Below, one piece after another: positions 1-5,847 of a stretch of DNA of 12,481 bases. The notes under the pieces are model-generated. The model was not told the DNA's origin. It ran no database searches and saw only the letters and a program-made list of their open reading frames with translations. Origin of the DNA: Candidatus Moranbacteria bacterium RIFCSPLOWO2_12_FULL_48_12 (GTDB lineage Bacteria; Patescibacteriota; Minisyncoccia; Moranbacterales; UBA1568); the NCBI GenBank assembly GCA_001784735.1, contig MFSB01000023.1:49656-62136 (forward strand). Reading direction: 5' to 3'. The position numbers and the translations under genes were made by a program. Position 1 is the stretch's first letter; each line of letters opens with the position of its first letter.

Positions 1-130
1 ACCCGCGCGCTATATCAAAATTGAAAAATCAAAATGCAAAATGACAAATAAAAATTTATAATTGACTATTTCTAAAATTCCTTGACTCTGTCAATATCAT
101 TTTTATTTTTGATATTTACATTTTCAATTG
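1..130. repeat. AT-rich imperfect inverted repeat beyond the tRNA cluster
   Basis: The left part (about 18-56) and the right part (about 95-130) are both A/T-rich and resemble each other's reverse complements: ATTGAAAA-type words at the left recur as TTTTCAAT at the right. The centre holds a short TTGAC-TCT-GTCAA palindrome (82-94). No ORF is convincing. It looks like degenerate intergenic repeat DNA. Confidence 0.35.
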
Positions 131-136
131 CCTATG

Positions 137-208
137 TGGGTCCGGTTGGAGTCGGACCAACGACCAAGCGATTATGAGTCGCCCGCTCTACCGCTGAGCT
201 ACGGACCC
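137..208 (-). tRNA. tRNA-Met(CAT), or tRNA-Ile2 with lysidine-modified CAT
   Basis: A 72-nt cloverleaf reads on the minus strand. The acceptor arms GGGTCCG/CGGACCC pair over 7 bp with discriminator A. The D-stem is GCTC/GAGC, the anticodon loop CTCATAA gives CAT, and the T-stem is GTTGG/CCAAC. CCA is not encoded. The CAT anticodon fits elongator Met or, after TilS modification, Ile2; sequence alone does not settle which. The T-loop reads TCCGACT, with C where nearly all tRNAs have the U that becomes pseudouridine-55. It is the last complete gene of the four-tRNA minus-strand cluster. Confidence 0.93.
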
Positions 209-312
209 CCAACTTCTAACATACAACAAATAACCTATAACTGACAATTTGCAATCACCAAGAAAGCAAGCCATCAGTTGATTGTTAATTGTTGGCTGCT
301 GACTGTCTTCTG

Positions 313-384
<72 letters not shown>

Positions 385-441
385 ATCTATTGTTAATCCA
401 ACCCTTTAACAATGCAGCAATCAAGCAACAATGTAAAGTTG

Positions 442-514
442 TGGGCGGTGCAGGACTCGAACCTGCGACCATTGCGATGTAAACGCACCGCTCTACCAAC
501 TGAGCTAACCGCCC
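442..514 (-). tRNA. tRNA-Val(TAC)
   Basis: A 73-nt cloverleaf with acceptor GGGCGGT/ACCGCCC and discriminator A. The D-stem is GCTC/GAGC and the anticodon loop TTTACAT gives TAC (Val). The T-stem GCAGG/CCTGC holds a canonical TTCGAGT loop. CCA is not encoded, so CCA-adding enzyme is needed. Confidence 0.97.
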
Positions 515-579
515 CAGGCTCGTCTCCCCATCTCTCGGTACCCCTTCACGCCGAGTAAAATCTACTTTACTTCATAAAG

Positions 580-661
580 TGCGCGGGAGAGGACTTGAAC
601 CTCCACGCCTTGCGGCACTAGCACCTCAAGCTAGCCTGGCTACCAGTTACAGCACCCGCGC
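580..661 (-). tRNA. tRNA-Leu(GAG)
   Basis: An 82-nt type II tRNA with acceptor GCGCGGG/CCCGCGC and discriminator A. The anticodon stem CTAGC/GCTAG encloses TTGAGGT (anticodon GAG, Leu). A long variable arm TGCCGCAAGGCGT is as expected for Leu, and the T-stem is GAGG/CCTC with loop TTCAAGT. CCA is not encoded. The gene is intact, with no intron, and its 5' end lies only 3 bp past the stop codon of the LAGLIDADG gene upstream. It is first in the tRNA cluster, so it may share a transcript with that gene. Confidence 0.96.
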
Positions 662-664
662 ATA

Positions 665-1333
665 TTATAGCTGTTTCCCTATACTACCTAATGCTTCAAT
701 AATTTTCAATCTTTTGCGTGACAAACATATGCTTTTTTTATCGCCATACATTCTTTTTAAAATTTTGAATCCTTCTTGTTTTGCATATTTGAGCTGATGA
801 ACAGCAGTCCTGTGATCTTTGGTAAGATGCCCCCATACCCCCAAAAACACCTTGAGACGATTTCGTATCCAATCAATATGCGCTCTGCTTGAGGAAACAA
901 ACACGAGATAGTACATAAAACTTGATTTCCACCGCGGGTCAAAATAAGAATAAAAATAACCATCCCCATCATGGTGTCCTCTGAGAAAATCAAAAAAGTA
1001 TTCATCGGGCATCGAAATCTTTCCTATCGTCTTTGTCTTATTAGGGGTAACGCCTATGCTCACCAAAAACCGATGAAAGAGAGCGTCAGAAAATTGGACG
1101 CGGGGAATATATTGCCCTGTATATCCAGATTTTGATCTACTCAGTTTGTTTTTTATGTTCCCTAAAGCCTGCAAAAAATTATTAAGTTGCTCGACGTCCT
1201 TTGAAACAAGAAGGATGTGTCTCCCATCATTAGACAGGCTCCCATCAGTCACGAGTAACCCGATAGCATAAGCAAAACTTGCTGACCACTTTAGCTTTAC
1301 TTTACTCTTAGGTTTTACCCCTCTGTTTGCCAT
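665..1333 (-). CDS. LAGLIDADG homing endonuclease, free-standing
   Basis: A 222-residue protein with two LAGLIDADG motifs, so it would act as a monomeric double-motif DNA endonuclease. Motif one is AIGLLVTDGS with acidic D30; motif two is LRGHHDGDG at 118-126 with D122/D124. The fold beyond the motifs is basic (many Lys/Arg), suited to DNA contact. The start at 1333 is preferred over an upstream TTG at 1369: a TATAAT box ends exactly 6 bp before this ATG, so transcription should begin on the A of the start codon. The gene is not inside an intron or intein that I can see; tRNA-Leu just downstream is intact. It may be a mobile relic or a domesticated regulator (WhiA is a known LAGLIDADG-derived regulator), but no DNA-binding extra domain is visible. 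Confidence 0.85.
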   Translation of the reverse strand: MANRGVKPKSKVKLKWSASFAYAIGLLVTDGSLSNDGRHILLVSKDVEQLNNFLQALGNIKNKLSRSKSGYTGQYIPRVQFSDALFHRFLVSIGVTPNKTKTIGKISMPDEYFFDFLRGHHDGDGYFYSYFDPRWKSSFMYYLVFVSSSRAHIDWIRNRLKVFLGVWGHLTKDHRTAVHQLKYAKQEGFKILKRMYGDKKSICLSRKRLKIIEALGSIGKQL

Positions 1334-1339
1334 GCAGAC

Positions 1340-1369
1340 ATTATACCTCAAACTTGATGGGTATACCAA
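1340..1369 (-). promoter_or_regulatory. Promoter of the LAGLIDADG gene, leaderless
   Basis: On the minus strand a perfect TATAAT lies at 1345-1340, with a weaker TTGGTA at 1369-1364 after an 18-bp spacer. The expected start point, 7 nt after the -10 box, is base 1333, the A of the ATG. That predicts a leaderless mRNA. Confidence 0.6.
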
Positions 1370-1410
1370 TTACATGACTAGGGCTGAGGCACACTAGGAA
1401 AACAAATGTC

Positions 1411-1857
1411 TTAAGCCTCTGTTTTTTCAACTGTTCCCACTTCTACTGGTTCCTCTGCTACGGAAGATATTTCCGATACATCTGGAACCAGACCACTCTT
1501 GACGGCCACTTCCTTGAGTTTCTTGCTCAGGACTTTGACAGACTTGTCGCGCACATAGTACAGCTTGGCGCGGCGGGCGCGCGTGCGTTTTACAAATTCG
1601 ATTTTCTCGATCTGCGGTGAAGAAACGGGGAGCACCAGCTCTACGCCGACCCCGAAAGAGATCTTGCGCACCGTGATGGTTTTGGAAGAGCTCTGTCCGC
1701 CATTGATAGCGATGATCGTTCCTTGGAAAGCCTGGAGGCGTTCTTTCCCGCCCTCTTTGATCTTCCGAGAGATATTGACCACATCGCCGGCTCGCAGCTC
1801 GGGGATAGCGAGAGCTTTTCTCTGCTTCAAATTGAAGGAAATAAGTTTCTGATGCAT
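1411..1857 (-). CDS. rplS: 50S ribosomal protein L19
   Basis: A 148-residue protein that matches L19, which sits at the 30S-50S interface of the ribosome. Family signatures are clear: LRAGDVV (21-27), LQAFQGTIIA (41-50), TITVRKISFGVGVE (60-73), LPVSSPQIEKIE (76-87) and the basic RRAKLYYVRDK (95-105). Typical L19 is about 115 residues; here an acidic tail after residue ~115 adds about 30 residues ending EKTEA. No clear Shine-Dalgarno precedes the ATG. The next gene upstream is an rRNA pseudouridine synthase on the same strand, so this is a small translation-related cluster, although 162 bp separate the two. Confidence 0.96.
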   Translation of the reverse strand: MHQKLISFNLKQRKALAIPELRAGDVVNISRKIKEGGKERLQAFQGTIIAINGGQSSSKTITVRKISFGVGVELVLPVSSPQIEKIEFVKRTRARRAKLYYVRDKSVKVLSKKLKEVAVKSGLVPDVSEISSVAEEPVEVGTVEKTEA

Positions 1858-1921
1858 ACGTTTAGATTAATAAGGTATCTTCTTCGCTAAGAATAACCCG
1901 TAGATAAAAAGAAAAAACCTC

Positions 1922-1951
1922 GTTATACCGATAAATCCAGCACCTTCACCA
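1922..1951 (-). promoter_or_regulatory. Possible rplS promoter
   Basis: The minus strand carries TATAAC at 1927-1922 with a poor TGGTGA at 1951-1946 (18-bp spacer). It would give a leader of about 58 nt before the L19 start. The -35 side overlaps the 1935-1947 arm of the inverted-repeat element. This is a weak match; rplS could instead be read through from the synthase gene. Confidence 0.25.
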
Positions 1952-2035
1952 CAAGGTATTTAGGTCCAGCGGAAAGAATCAGTATCCCATTTATCCCTGC
2001 GACAAAACCACATGGTATTCTAGAAGGTGCTGGAT
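1935..2035 (+). repeat. 101-bp element with perfect 13-bp terminal inverted repeats
   Basis: ATCCAGCACCTTC at 1935-1947 is repeated as its exact reverse complement at 2023-2035. Just inside the arms is a near-perfect direct repeat, ACCACAAGGTATT (1948-1960) and ACCACATGGTATT (2007-2019). The 2023-2035 arm supplies the last five codons of the pseudouridine synthase, and its TAG stop lies just inside the element. No clear target-site duplication is visible. It may be a MITE-like insertion, or a long-range stem in the transcript leading to rplS. It lacks a U-tract directly after the stem, so it is not a standard terminator. Confidence 0.6.
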
Positions 2036-3048
2036 AAAAGGCTTTTCAAGGCCTCATCATCATAGCTTGCCTCCCGCGTTTCGTCAACCTTCCGTAAGAT
2101 AGATCGAAAATCTTCCGGCAGGGGAGCCTCAAAGGCGTACGGTTTGGAAAAAAGCTCGAAACGGAGGCGATAGGCGTGCAGCATCTGCCGCGCTGAAAAA
2201 AGCTTTTCGCCCCGCCGCATCGGCTTCCATGCATAGAGCTTATCGCCCACCACCGGACAGCCGAGAGAGGCCAAATGCACGCGGATCTGATGTGTCCGTC
2301 CGGTTTTGGGCGTTACTTCCAAAAGATCGAAGTCCGGGTAGCGGGCGATAACGCGATACAAAGTGAGAGCTTCCCGGGCCGCCTCTGGAATATGTTGTGT
2401 TTCGACCACAAAGCGCTTCAATTCTCCAGAGCGCTGCATCAAAGGTTTGTCGATTTTCCCGACCAGTTCCGGCATATGGCCATACACCAAAGCGATGTAT
2501 GTTTTTTCTATGGCTCGGCTTTGAAAAAGCTCTTTCAGCCCCATAAACGCCGGCTGCGTTTTGGCGATCAGCAACACTCCGGAGGTTTGCCTGTCCAGAC
2601 GATGCACTATCCCCGGACGCAAAACATTTTCGCCCACGCCGCGGATTTCCGGATACTGGGCGACAACCCAGTGCGCGACGGTTTGCCTGTCCGTATGGCC
2701 GGCCGGGTGCACCTGCACGTTACTTGGTTTATTGACGGCCACCAAGACCTCATCCTCGTGCAAAATAGGAATGTCCATATCCGGATCCGGCTGCAACTCG
2801 GGAGAGACAGCCGTAAGATCTTCCGCAAAAATTTCTATTTGATCGTGAAGATCCACCTTGTGGTCGGCCTTTACTTCTTTGCCACTGAGGCGAATCCTCC
2901 CGGCTCTGATCAAACGTGCCACGCCACCCCGAGAAAGATTATTCTCAGAAATTTTTTTTTGCAGCAAATCAAAGACCGCCACATCCAGCCGCTTGTCCAC
3001 CAGCCGCCGCGGAATTTCGAGCACCAATTTCTCATTAATTTTCTTCAT
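2020..3048 (-). CDS. rluD: RluA/RluD family 23S rRNA pseudouridine synthase
   Basis: A 342-residue enzyme that would convert specific uridines of 23S rRNA to pseudouridine. An N-terminal S4-type RNA-binding domain covers about 17-75 (SRGGVARLIRAGRIRLSGK at 39-57). The catalytic domain follows, with NKPSNVQVHPAG (106-117) and the signature GIVHRLDRQTSG (146-157), in which D152 is the catalytic aspartate. The conserved GRTHQIRVHLASLG lies at 250-263. Length and S4 domain fit RluD or RluC; the exact target uridines cannot be read from sequence. The C-terminal tail ends LSSTF, and those last codons are part of an inverted-repeat arm, so the native end may have been altered. It is transcribed divergently from the dehydrogenase gene. 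Confidence 0.9.
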   Translation of the reverse strand: MKKINEKLVLEIPRRLVDKRLDVAVFDLLQKKISENNLSRGGVARLIRAGRIRLSGKEVKADHKVDLHDQIEIFAEDLTAVSPELQPDPDMDIPILHEDEVLVAVNKPSNVQVHPAGHTDRQTVAHWVVAQYPEIRGVGENVLRPGIVHRLDRQTSGVLLIAKTQPAFMGLKELFQSRAIEKTYIALVYGHMPELVGKIDKPLMQRSGELKRFVVETQHIPEAAREALTLYRVIARYPDFDLLEVTPKTGRTHQIRVHLASLGCPVVGDKLYAWKPMRRGEKLFSARQMLHAYRLRFELFSKPYAFEAPLPEDFRSILRKVDETREASYDDEALKSLLSSTF

Positions 3049-3079
3049 ACTTCTTTCATCTCACCTGCAAAATCGCGTA

Positions 3080-3110
3080 TTGGCGAAAAAGATAAGTTTT
3101 GGGGTATAAT
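3080..3110 (+). promoter_or_regulatory. Promoter for the dehydrogenase gene
   Basis: A perfect TATAAT at 3105-3110 sits in the divergent intergenic region. The best -35 candidate is TTGGCG at 3080-3085 with a long 19-bp spacer. Expected start is near 3117, giving an untranslated leader of about 79 nt to the chosen ATG. The same AT-rich patch, read on the other strand as TATTAT, could also serve the synthase gene. Confidence 0.55.
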
Positions 3111-3195
3111 AGAGAATAATCCGTTTCTTTGATAGCATCGGCCACTTCGTTCGATGATAGACGAAATCACTCATATAAGCAACCCTCACCTCATT

Positions 3196-4200
3196 ATGAA
3201 AATCGCCTTTTTTGAAACCAGCCCGTCTGACCAGGACTACCTCTCGCGAATGCTTACGGAACACGAACTTTTTTTCTCCGCCGAACCGCTGACAGAAAAA
3301 AACGCGCCGCATGCCGGAAGTTATGAGATCATTTCCGTGTTCATCTATTCGGCAGTCAACCACTCCGTCATCGAACAGTTGAAAAACGTCCGCCTCATCG
3401 CCACCCGTTCCACCGGCTTCGACCACATCGATATCGCTGTCTGCCGAGAAAAAAATATAGCGGTTTCCAATGTTCCGCATTACGGAGAAAATACCGTGGC
3501 TGAGCATACTTTTGCCCTTATTCTCGCCCTCTCCCGCAATGTCCACAAATCCTACGCCAGGGGGCTGAAAGAAGATTTTTCCATCGACGGCCTCATGGGC
3601 TTCGATCTCAAAGACAAAACGCTCGGCGTCATCGGCACCGGCCATATCGGGCTCCACGTCATCCGCATCGCCAAGGGATTCGGCATGCACGTCATCGCCT
3701 CCGATGTCTATCATGATATCTTCCTTTCTGAAATACTCCACTATAGGTATGCGCCGCTCGACGAGGTGCTCGCACAAGCGGATATCGTGACGCTCCACGT
3801 CCCCTACAACGAGCACACCCATCACCTCATCAACCGGAAAAATATAAAGAAAATAAAAAAAGGAGGCCTCCTCATCAATACGTCCCGCGGCGGCATCGTC
3901 GACACCGAGGCCTTGATCGAAGCGCTCGATGACCATTCCTTATCCGGCGCCGGCCTCGATGTCCTCGAAGGAGAGGAACATATCAAAGAAGAAAATCAAT
4001 GCCTGCACGAAAATTGCGGCCCGACCCAAGCCCGGCAGATCAAACAGAACCACAATCTCCTCAGCCGCGATAATGTCGTCTTCACCCCCCATATCGGATT
4101 CTATAGCGAAGAAGCGCTCCGCCGCATCCTCGATACGACGCTCCAAAATATTACACGGTTTACTCTCGGAAAAATTGAAAATCCCGTCTCTCTTTCCTGA
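3196..4200 (+). CDS. D-isomer-specific 2-hydroxyacid dehydrogenase, D-lactate dehydrogenase-like
   Basis: A 334-residue NAD-dependent enzyme, most likely reducing pyruvate to D-lactate in fermentation. The start MKIAFFE is chosen because this is where the family usually begins; an in-frame ATG at 3154 would add 14 unconserved residues. The NAD-binding GVIGTGHIGLHV sits at about 144-155, with glycines 147, 149 and 152. Substrate-side RSTGFDHID lies at about 71-79. Catalytic residues are R231 (NTSRGGIVD), E258 (LDVLEGEE) and H299 (TPHIGFYS). An insertion of about 30 residues between E258 and H299 matches the D-LDH branch rather than formate or glycerate dehydrogenases. It is monocistronic, with its own promoter and terminator. 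The TGA stop argues for a standard code. Substrate is inferred. Confidence 0.9.
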   Translation: MKIAFFETSPSDQDYLSRMLTEHELFFSAEPLTEKNAPHAGSYEIISVFIYSAVNHSVIEQLKNVRLIATRSTGFDHIDIAVCREKNIAVSNVPHYGENTVAEHTFALILALSRNVHKSYARGLKEDFSIDGLMGFDLKDKTLGVIGTGHIGLHVIRIAKGFGMHVIASDVYHDIFLSEILHYRYAPLDEVLAQADIVTLHVPYNEHTHHLINRKNIKKIKKGGLLINTSRGGIVDTEALIEALDDHSLSGAGLDVLEGEEHIKEENQCLHENCGPTQARQIKQNHNLLSRDNVVFTPHIGFYSEEALRRILDTTLQNITRFTLGKIENPVSLS

Positions 4201-4240
4201 GAAATTCTCTCGTGCTTTTTCTCTCCTGATATTTTTTCAG

Positions 4241-4263
4241 CCCCTCTCTGGAGAGGGGTTTTC
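4241..4263 (+). terminator. Rho-independent terminator after the dehydrogenase
   Basis: CCCCTCTC (4241-4248) pairs with GAGAGGGG (4251-4258) to make a tight, GC-rich hairpin, followed by TTTT. It lies 41 bp after the stop codon and separates the dehydrogenase from the oxygen-linked genes downstream. Confidence 0.88.
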
Positions 4264-4361
4264 TGTCATTTCGCCATTCTATGTCTTGTACCACAAACAT
4301 AATTTTTACCACTAGATGTTGTTGTATTTATCAAATATGTCCGAAAATAAGGGGGTTTTTT

Positions 4362-4404
4362 CCGCTTGACAAGCGGGTAGTTGACAGACTAGGGCCTTGT
4401 CCCT
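4362..4404 (+). promoter_or_regulatory. Candidate operator palindromes around the peroxiredoxin promoter
   Basis: Two palindromes are packed against the promoter. CCGCTT-GAC-AAGCGG at 4362-4376 has perfect 6-bp arms and contains an extra TTGACA just upstream of the used -35. AGGG-CCTTGT-CCCT at 4391-4404 lies in the spacer and reaches the -10 box. Either could bind a dimeric regulator. Neither matches the PerR or OxyR consensus I know, so the regulator is unknown. Confidence 0.35.
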
Positions 4405-4409
4405 ATTAT
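4381..4409 (+). promoter_or_regulatory. Strong sigma-70-type promoter for the peroxiredoxin gene
   Basis: A perfect -35 TTGACA (4381-4386) is followed after an ideal 17-bp spacer by TATTAT (4404-4409). Start is expected near 4416, leaving a leader of about 38 nt. It is the best promoter in the window and may drive the whole peroxiredoxin-SOD-RNR series. Confidence 0.8.
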
Positions 4410-4410
4410 A

Positions 4411-4443
4411 GGTAAGCGGTACACCGCATTTGTAATTCTTACC
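4411..4443 (+). promoter_or_regulatory. Hairpin in the peroxiredoxin 5' leader
   Basis: GGTAAG (4411-4416) is complementary to CTTACC (4438-4443), and inside it GCGGT (4416-4420) pairs with ACCGC (4423-4427). With transcription starting near 4416, mainly the inner hairpin would be present at the extreme 5' end of the mRNA, which could stabilise it. The outer pair may act at the DNA level. Confidence 0.4.
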
Positions 4444-4453
4444 AAACAAAAAT

Positions 4454-5071
4454 ATGTATCAAGATACATGCTGCGGAGGCGGTTGCGGAACTTCTGAGAG
4501 AGTAGCTATCGGGCAAGGTATCCCGGATTTTACATTCGATATCTACCATGAAGAAAAGTTCCGCACAGCGCACTTTTCCGACTTCAAAGGCAAGTGGGTC
4601 GTCTTTTTCTTCTATCCGGCAGACTTCACCTTCATCTGTCCGACCGAATTGGAAGAGATGGCCGCTCACTATGCGGAGTTCCAGAAACTGAATGCCGAGG
4701 TGCTCTCTGTCAGCACCGATACGAAATTCACGCACAAAGCCTGGCGCGACCATTCTCCGGCTATCAAAAAAATCACCTACCCGATGGTGGCCGACCCGAC
4801 GGGCGACCTGGCCAGAAATTTCGGCGTCTACATAGAGGAAGGGGAGGACAGAGGCCTCGCGCGCCGCGGCAGTTTCCTCGTCGACCCGGATGGCACCTTG
4901 CAGGCCTATGAGATCCACGCCAACAATATCGGGCGCAGTGCCGCTGAACTCTTGCGCAAGCTCGAAGCGGCGGTTTTCGTTCGCGAACACGGCGGGGAGG
5001 TCTGCCCGGCCAATTGGAAACCGGGAGCCAAAACCCTAAAGCCTGGCATCGATCTCGTCGGAAAAATTTAA
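4454..5071 (+). CDS. Typical 2-Cys peroxiredoxin (AhpC/Prx1 family)
   Basis: A 205-residue thiol peroxidase that reduces hydrogen peroxide and organic peroxides in the cytoplasm. The peroxidatic cysteine is C62 in FYPADFTFICPTE, and the resolving cysteine is C184 in GEVCPANWKPG, which acts across the dimer. RGSFLVDPDG (138-147) is the conserved core strand. Length fits AhpC/Prx1 once a 15-residue N-terminal tail is subtracted. That tail is odd: it holds three cysteines in a CCGGGC cluster (C6, C7, C11) not needed for the peroxidase reaction. No AhpF-type reductase is in the window, so thioredoxin or a similar donor must come from elsewhere. It has its own strong promoter and is followed 101 bp later by superoxide dismutase, forming a peroxide/superoxide defence pair. 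Confidence 0.95.
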   Translation: MYQDTCCGGGCGTSERVAIGQGIPDFTFDIYHEEKFRTAHFSDFKGKWVVFFFYPADFTFICPTELEEMAAHYAEFQKLNAEVLSVSTDTKFTHKAWRDHSPAIKKITYPMVADPTGDLARNFGVYIEEGEDRGLARRGSFLVDPDGTLQAYEIHANNIGRSAAELLRKLEAAVFVREHGGEVCPANWKPGAKTLKPGIDLVGKI

Positions 5072-5090
5072 AACACAAATAAACACAAAT
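5071..5090 (+). repeat. Tandem 10-bp direct repeat
   Basis: AAACACAAAT occurs twice in immediate succession, starting on the last base of the peroxiredoxin stop codon. The rest of the gap to SOD is AT-rich with repeated ATTCGT words and a small TGCC-ACGAAT-GGCA inverted repeat (5094-5107). It looks like degenerate intergenic repeat material, with no ORF. Confidence 0.5.
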
Positions 5091-5172
5091 ATTGCCACGA
5101 ATGGCACTAATAAATAAAATTCGTACGCATTCGTCCTCATTAAACTAGTGTAAATTCCTAAAACGAAAACTT

Positions 5173-5748
5173 ATGCAAACGTATTCTCCAAAAGATTTCA
5201 AACACCTCCTTGGCCTCACTGGACTGAGCGATGTGCTTCTTACCAACCATTTCACGCTCTATGAAGGCTATGTCACCAACACCAATAAGCTCATCGAACT
5301 TCTTGGCTCCAAGGAAATCGGCACGCCGGAATACTCTGAGCTCCAGCGCCGCTTTGGCTGGGAGTGGAACGGGATGCGCATGCACGAGCTCTATTTCGGC
5401 AATATGACCAAAGAATCCAGCCCTCTCAAAGATGGCATGCTCAAAGAAAAAATTGAAAAAACTTACAACAGTTTTGAGAATTGGGAAAAGAATTTCTTGG
5501 GCTTAGGCGCCATGCGCGGCATCGGCTGGGTCGTTCTGGCTCATGATACGGAAAAGGATGAACTTATGAACGTCTGGGTCAATGAGCACGATCTCGGCCA
5601 CTTGGTCGGAACAACGCCCATCCTCGTCATGGATGTTTTCGAGCATGCTTATATGCTCGATTACGGCATCAAAAAGGCAGGCTATCTCGAAACGTTTTCC
5701 CGCTCCATAAATTGGACAGCGGCGGAAGAAAGACTCTCAAAAAAGTAA
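5173..5748 (+). CDS. Superoxide dismutase, Fe/Mn family
   Basis: A 191-residue enzyme converting superoxide to oxygen and hydrogen peroxide, the latter being substrate for the peroxiredoxin upstream. All four metal ligands are visible: H26 (LLTNHFTLYEGY), H71 (GMRMHELYFGN), D154 and H158 (VMDVFEHAYMLDYG). GLGAMRGIGWVVLAH (110-124) is the usual core. There is no signal peptide, so it is cytoplasmic. Metal choice (Fe, Mn or cambialistic) cannot be decided with confidence: the region before D154 reads NEHDLGHLVGTTPI, which differs from the usual E. coli-type motif. Length is typical. No terminator separates it from nrdA, 99 bp downstream, so co-transcription is possible. Confidence 0.94.
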   Translation: MQTYSPKDFKHLLGLTGLSDVLLTNHFTLYEGYVTNTNKLIELLGSKEIGTPEYSELQRRFGWEWNGMRMHELYFGNMTKESSPLKDGMLKEKIEKTYNSFENWEKNFLGLGAMRGIGWVVLAHDTEKDELMNVWVNEHDLGHLVGTTPILVMDVFEHAYMLDYGIKKAGYLETFSRSINWTAAEERLSKK

Positions 5749-5796
5749 TCAAAACAAAAACAAACCCCAGCCCTCCGACAACGACGCCGAACACCT

Positions 5797-5812
5797 CTCC
5801 TTCGGGAGTTTT
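5797..5812 (+). terminator. Weak hairpin with TTCG loop before nrdA
   Basis: CTCC-TTCG-GGAG followed by TTTT forms a 4-bp stem with a stable UUCG tetraloop. It is too short for an efficient terminator but could attenuate readthrough from SOD into nrdA. Confidence 0.3.
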
Positions 5813-5847
5813 CCTGGCCGCTGTCGACGGGAGTGGCTCACAAAAAT

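Noticed and set aside
62..110. TTGACT and A/T-rich hexamers suggesting a plus-strand promoter
   Set aside because: It would read only antisense into the tRNA cluster, and -10 matches in such AT-rich DNA are expected by chance.
664..669. TATAAT on the minus strand just before tRNA-Leu
   Set aside because: Its expected start point (about base 657) falls inside the mature tRNA, so it cannot give a proper precursor; it overlaps the LAGLIDADG stop codon.
1919..2014. Short minus-strand frame in the rluD-rplS gap ending in GPKYLVVKVLDLSV
   Set aside because: It has no start codon with signals, is about 33 codons long, overlaps the inverted-repeat element and resembles nothing I recognise.
2275..3132. 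285-codon plus-strand frame opposite rluD
   Set aside because: The minus strand encodes clear pseudouridine synthase motifs throughout, and the plus frame has His/Arg/Gln-rich composition with no family features.
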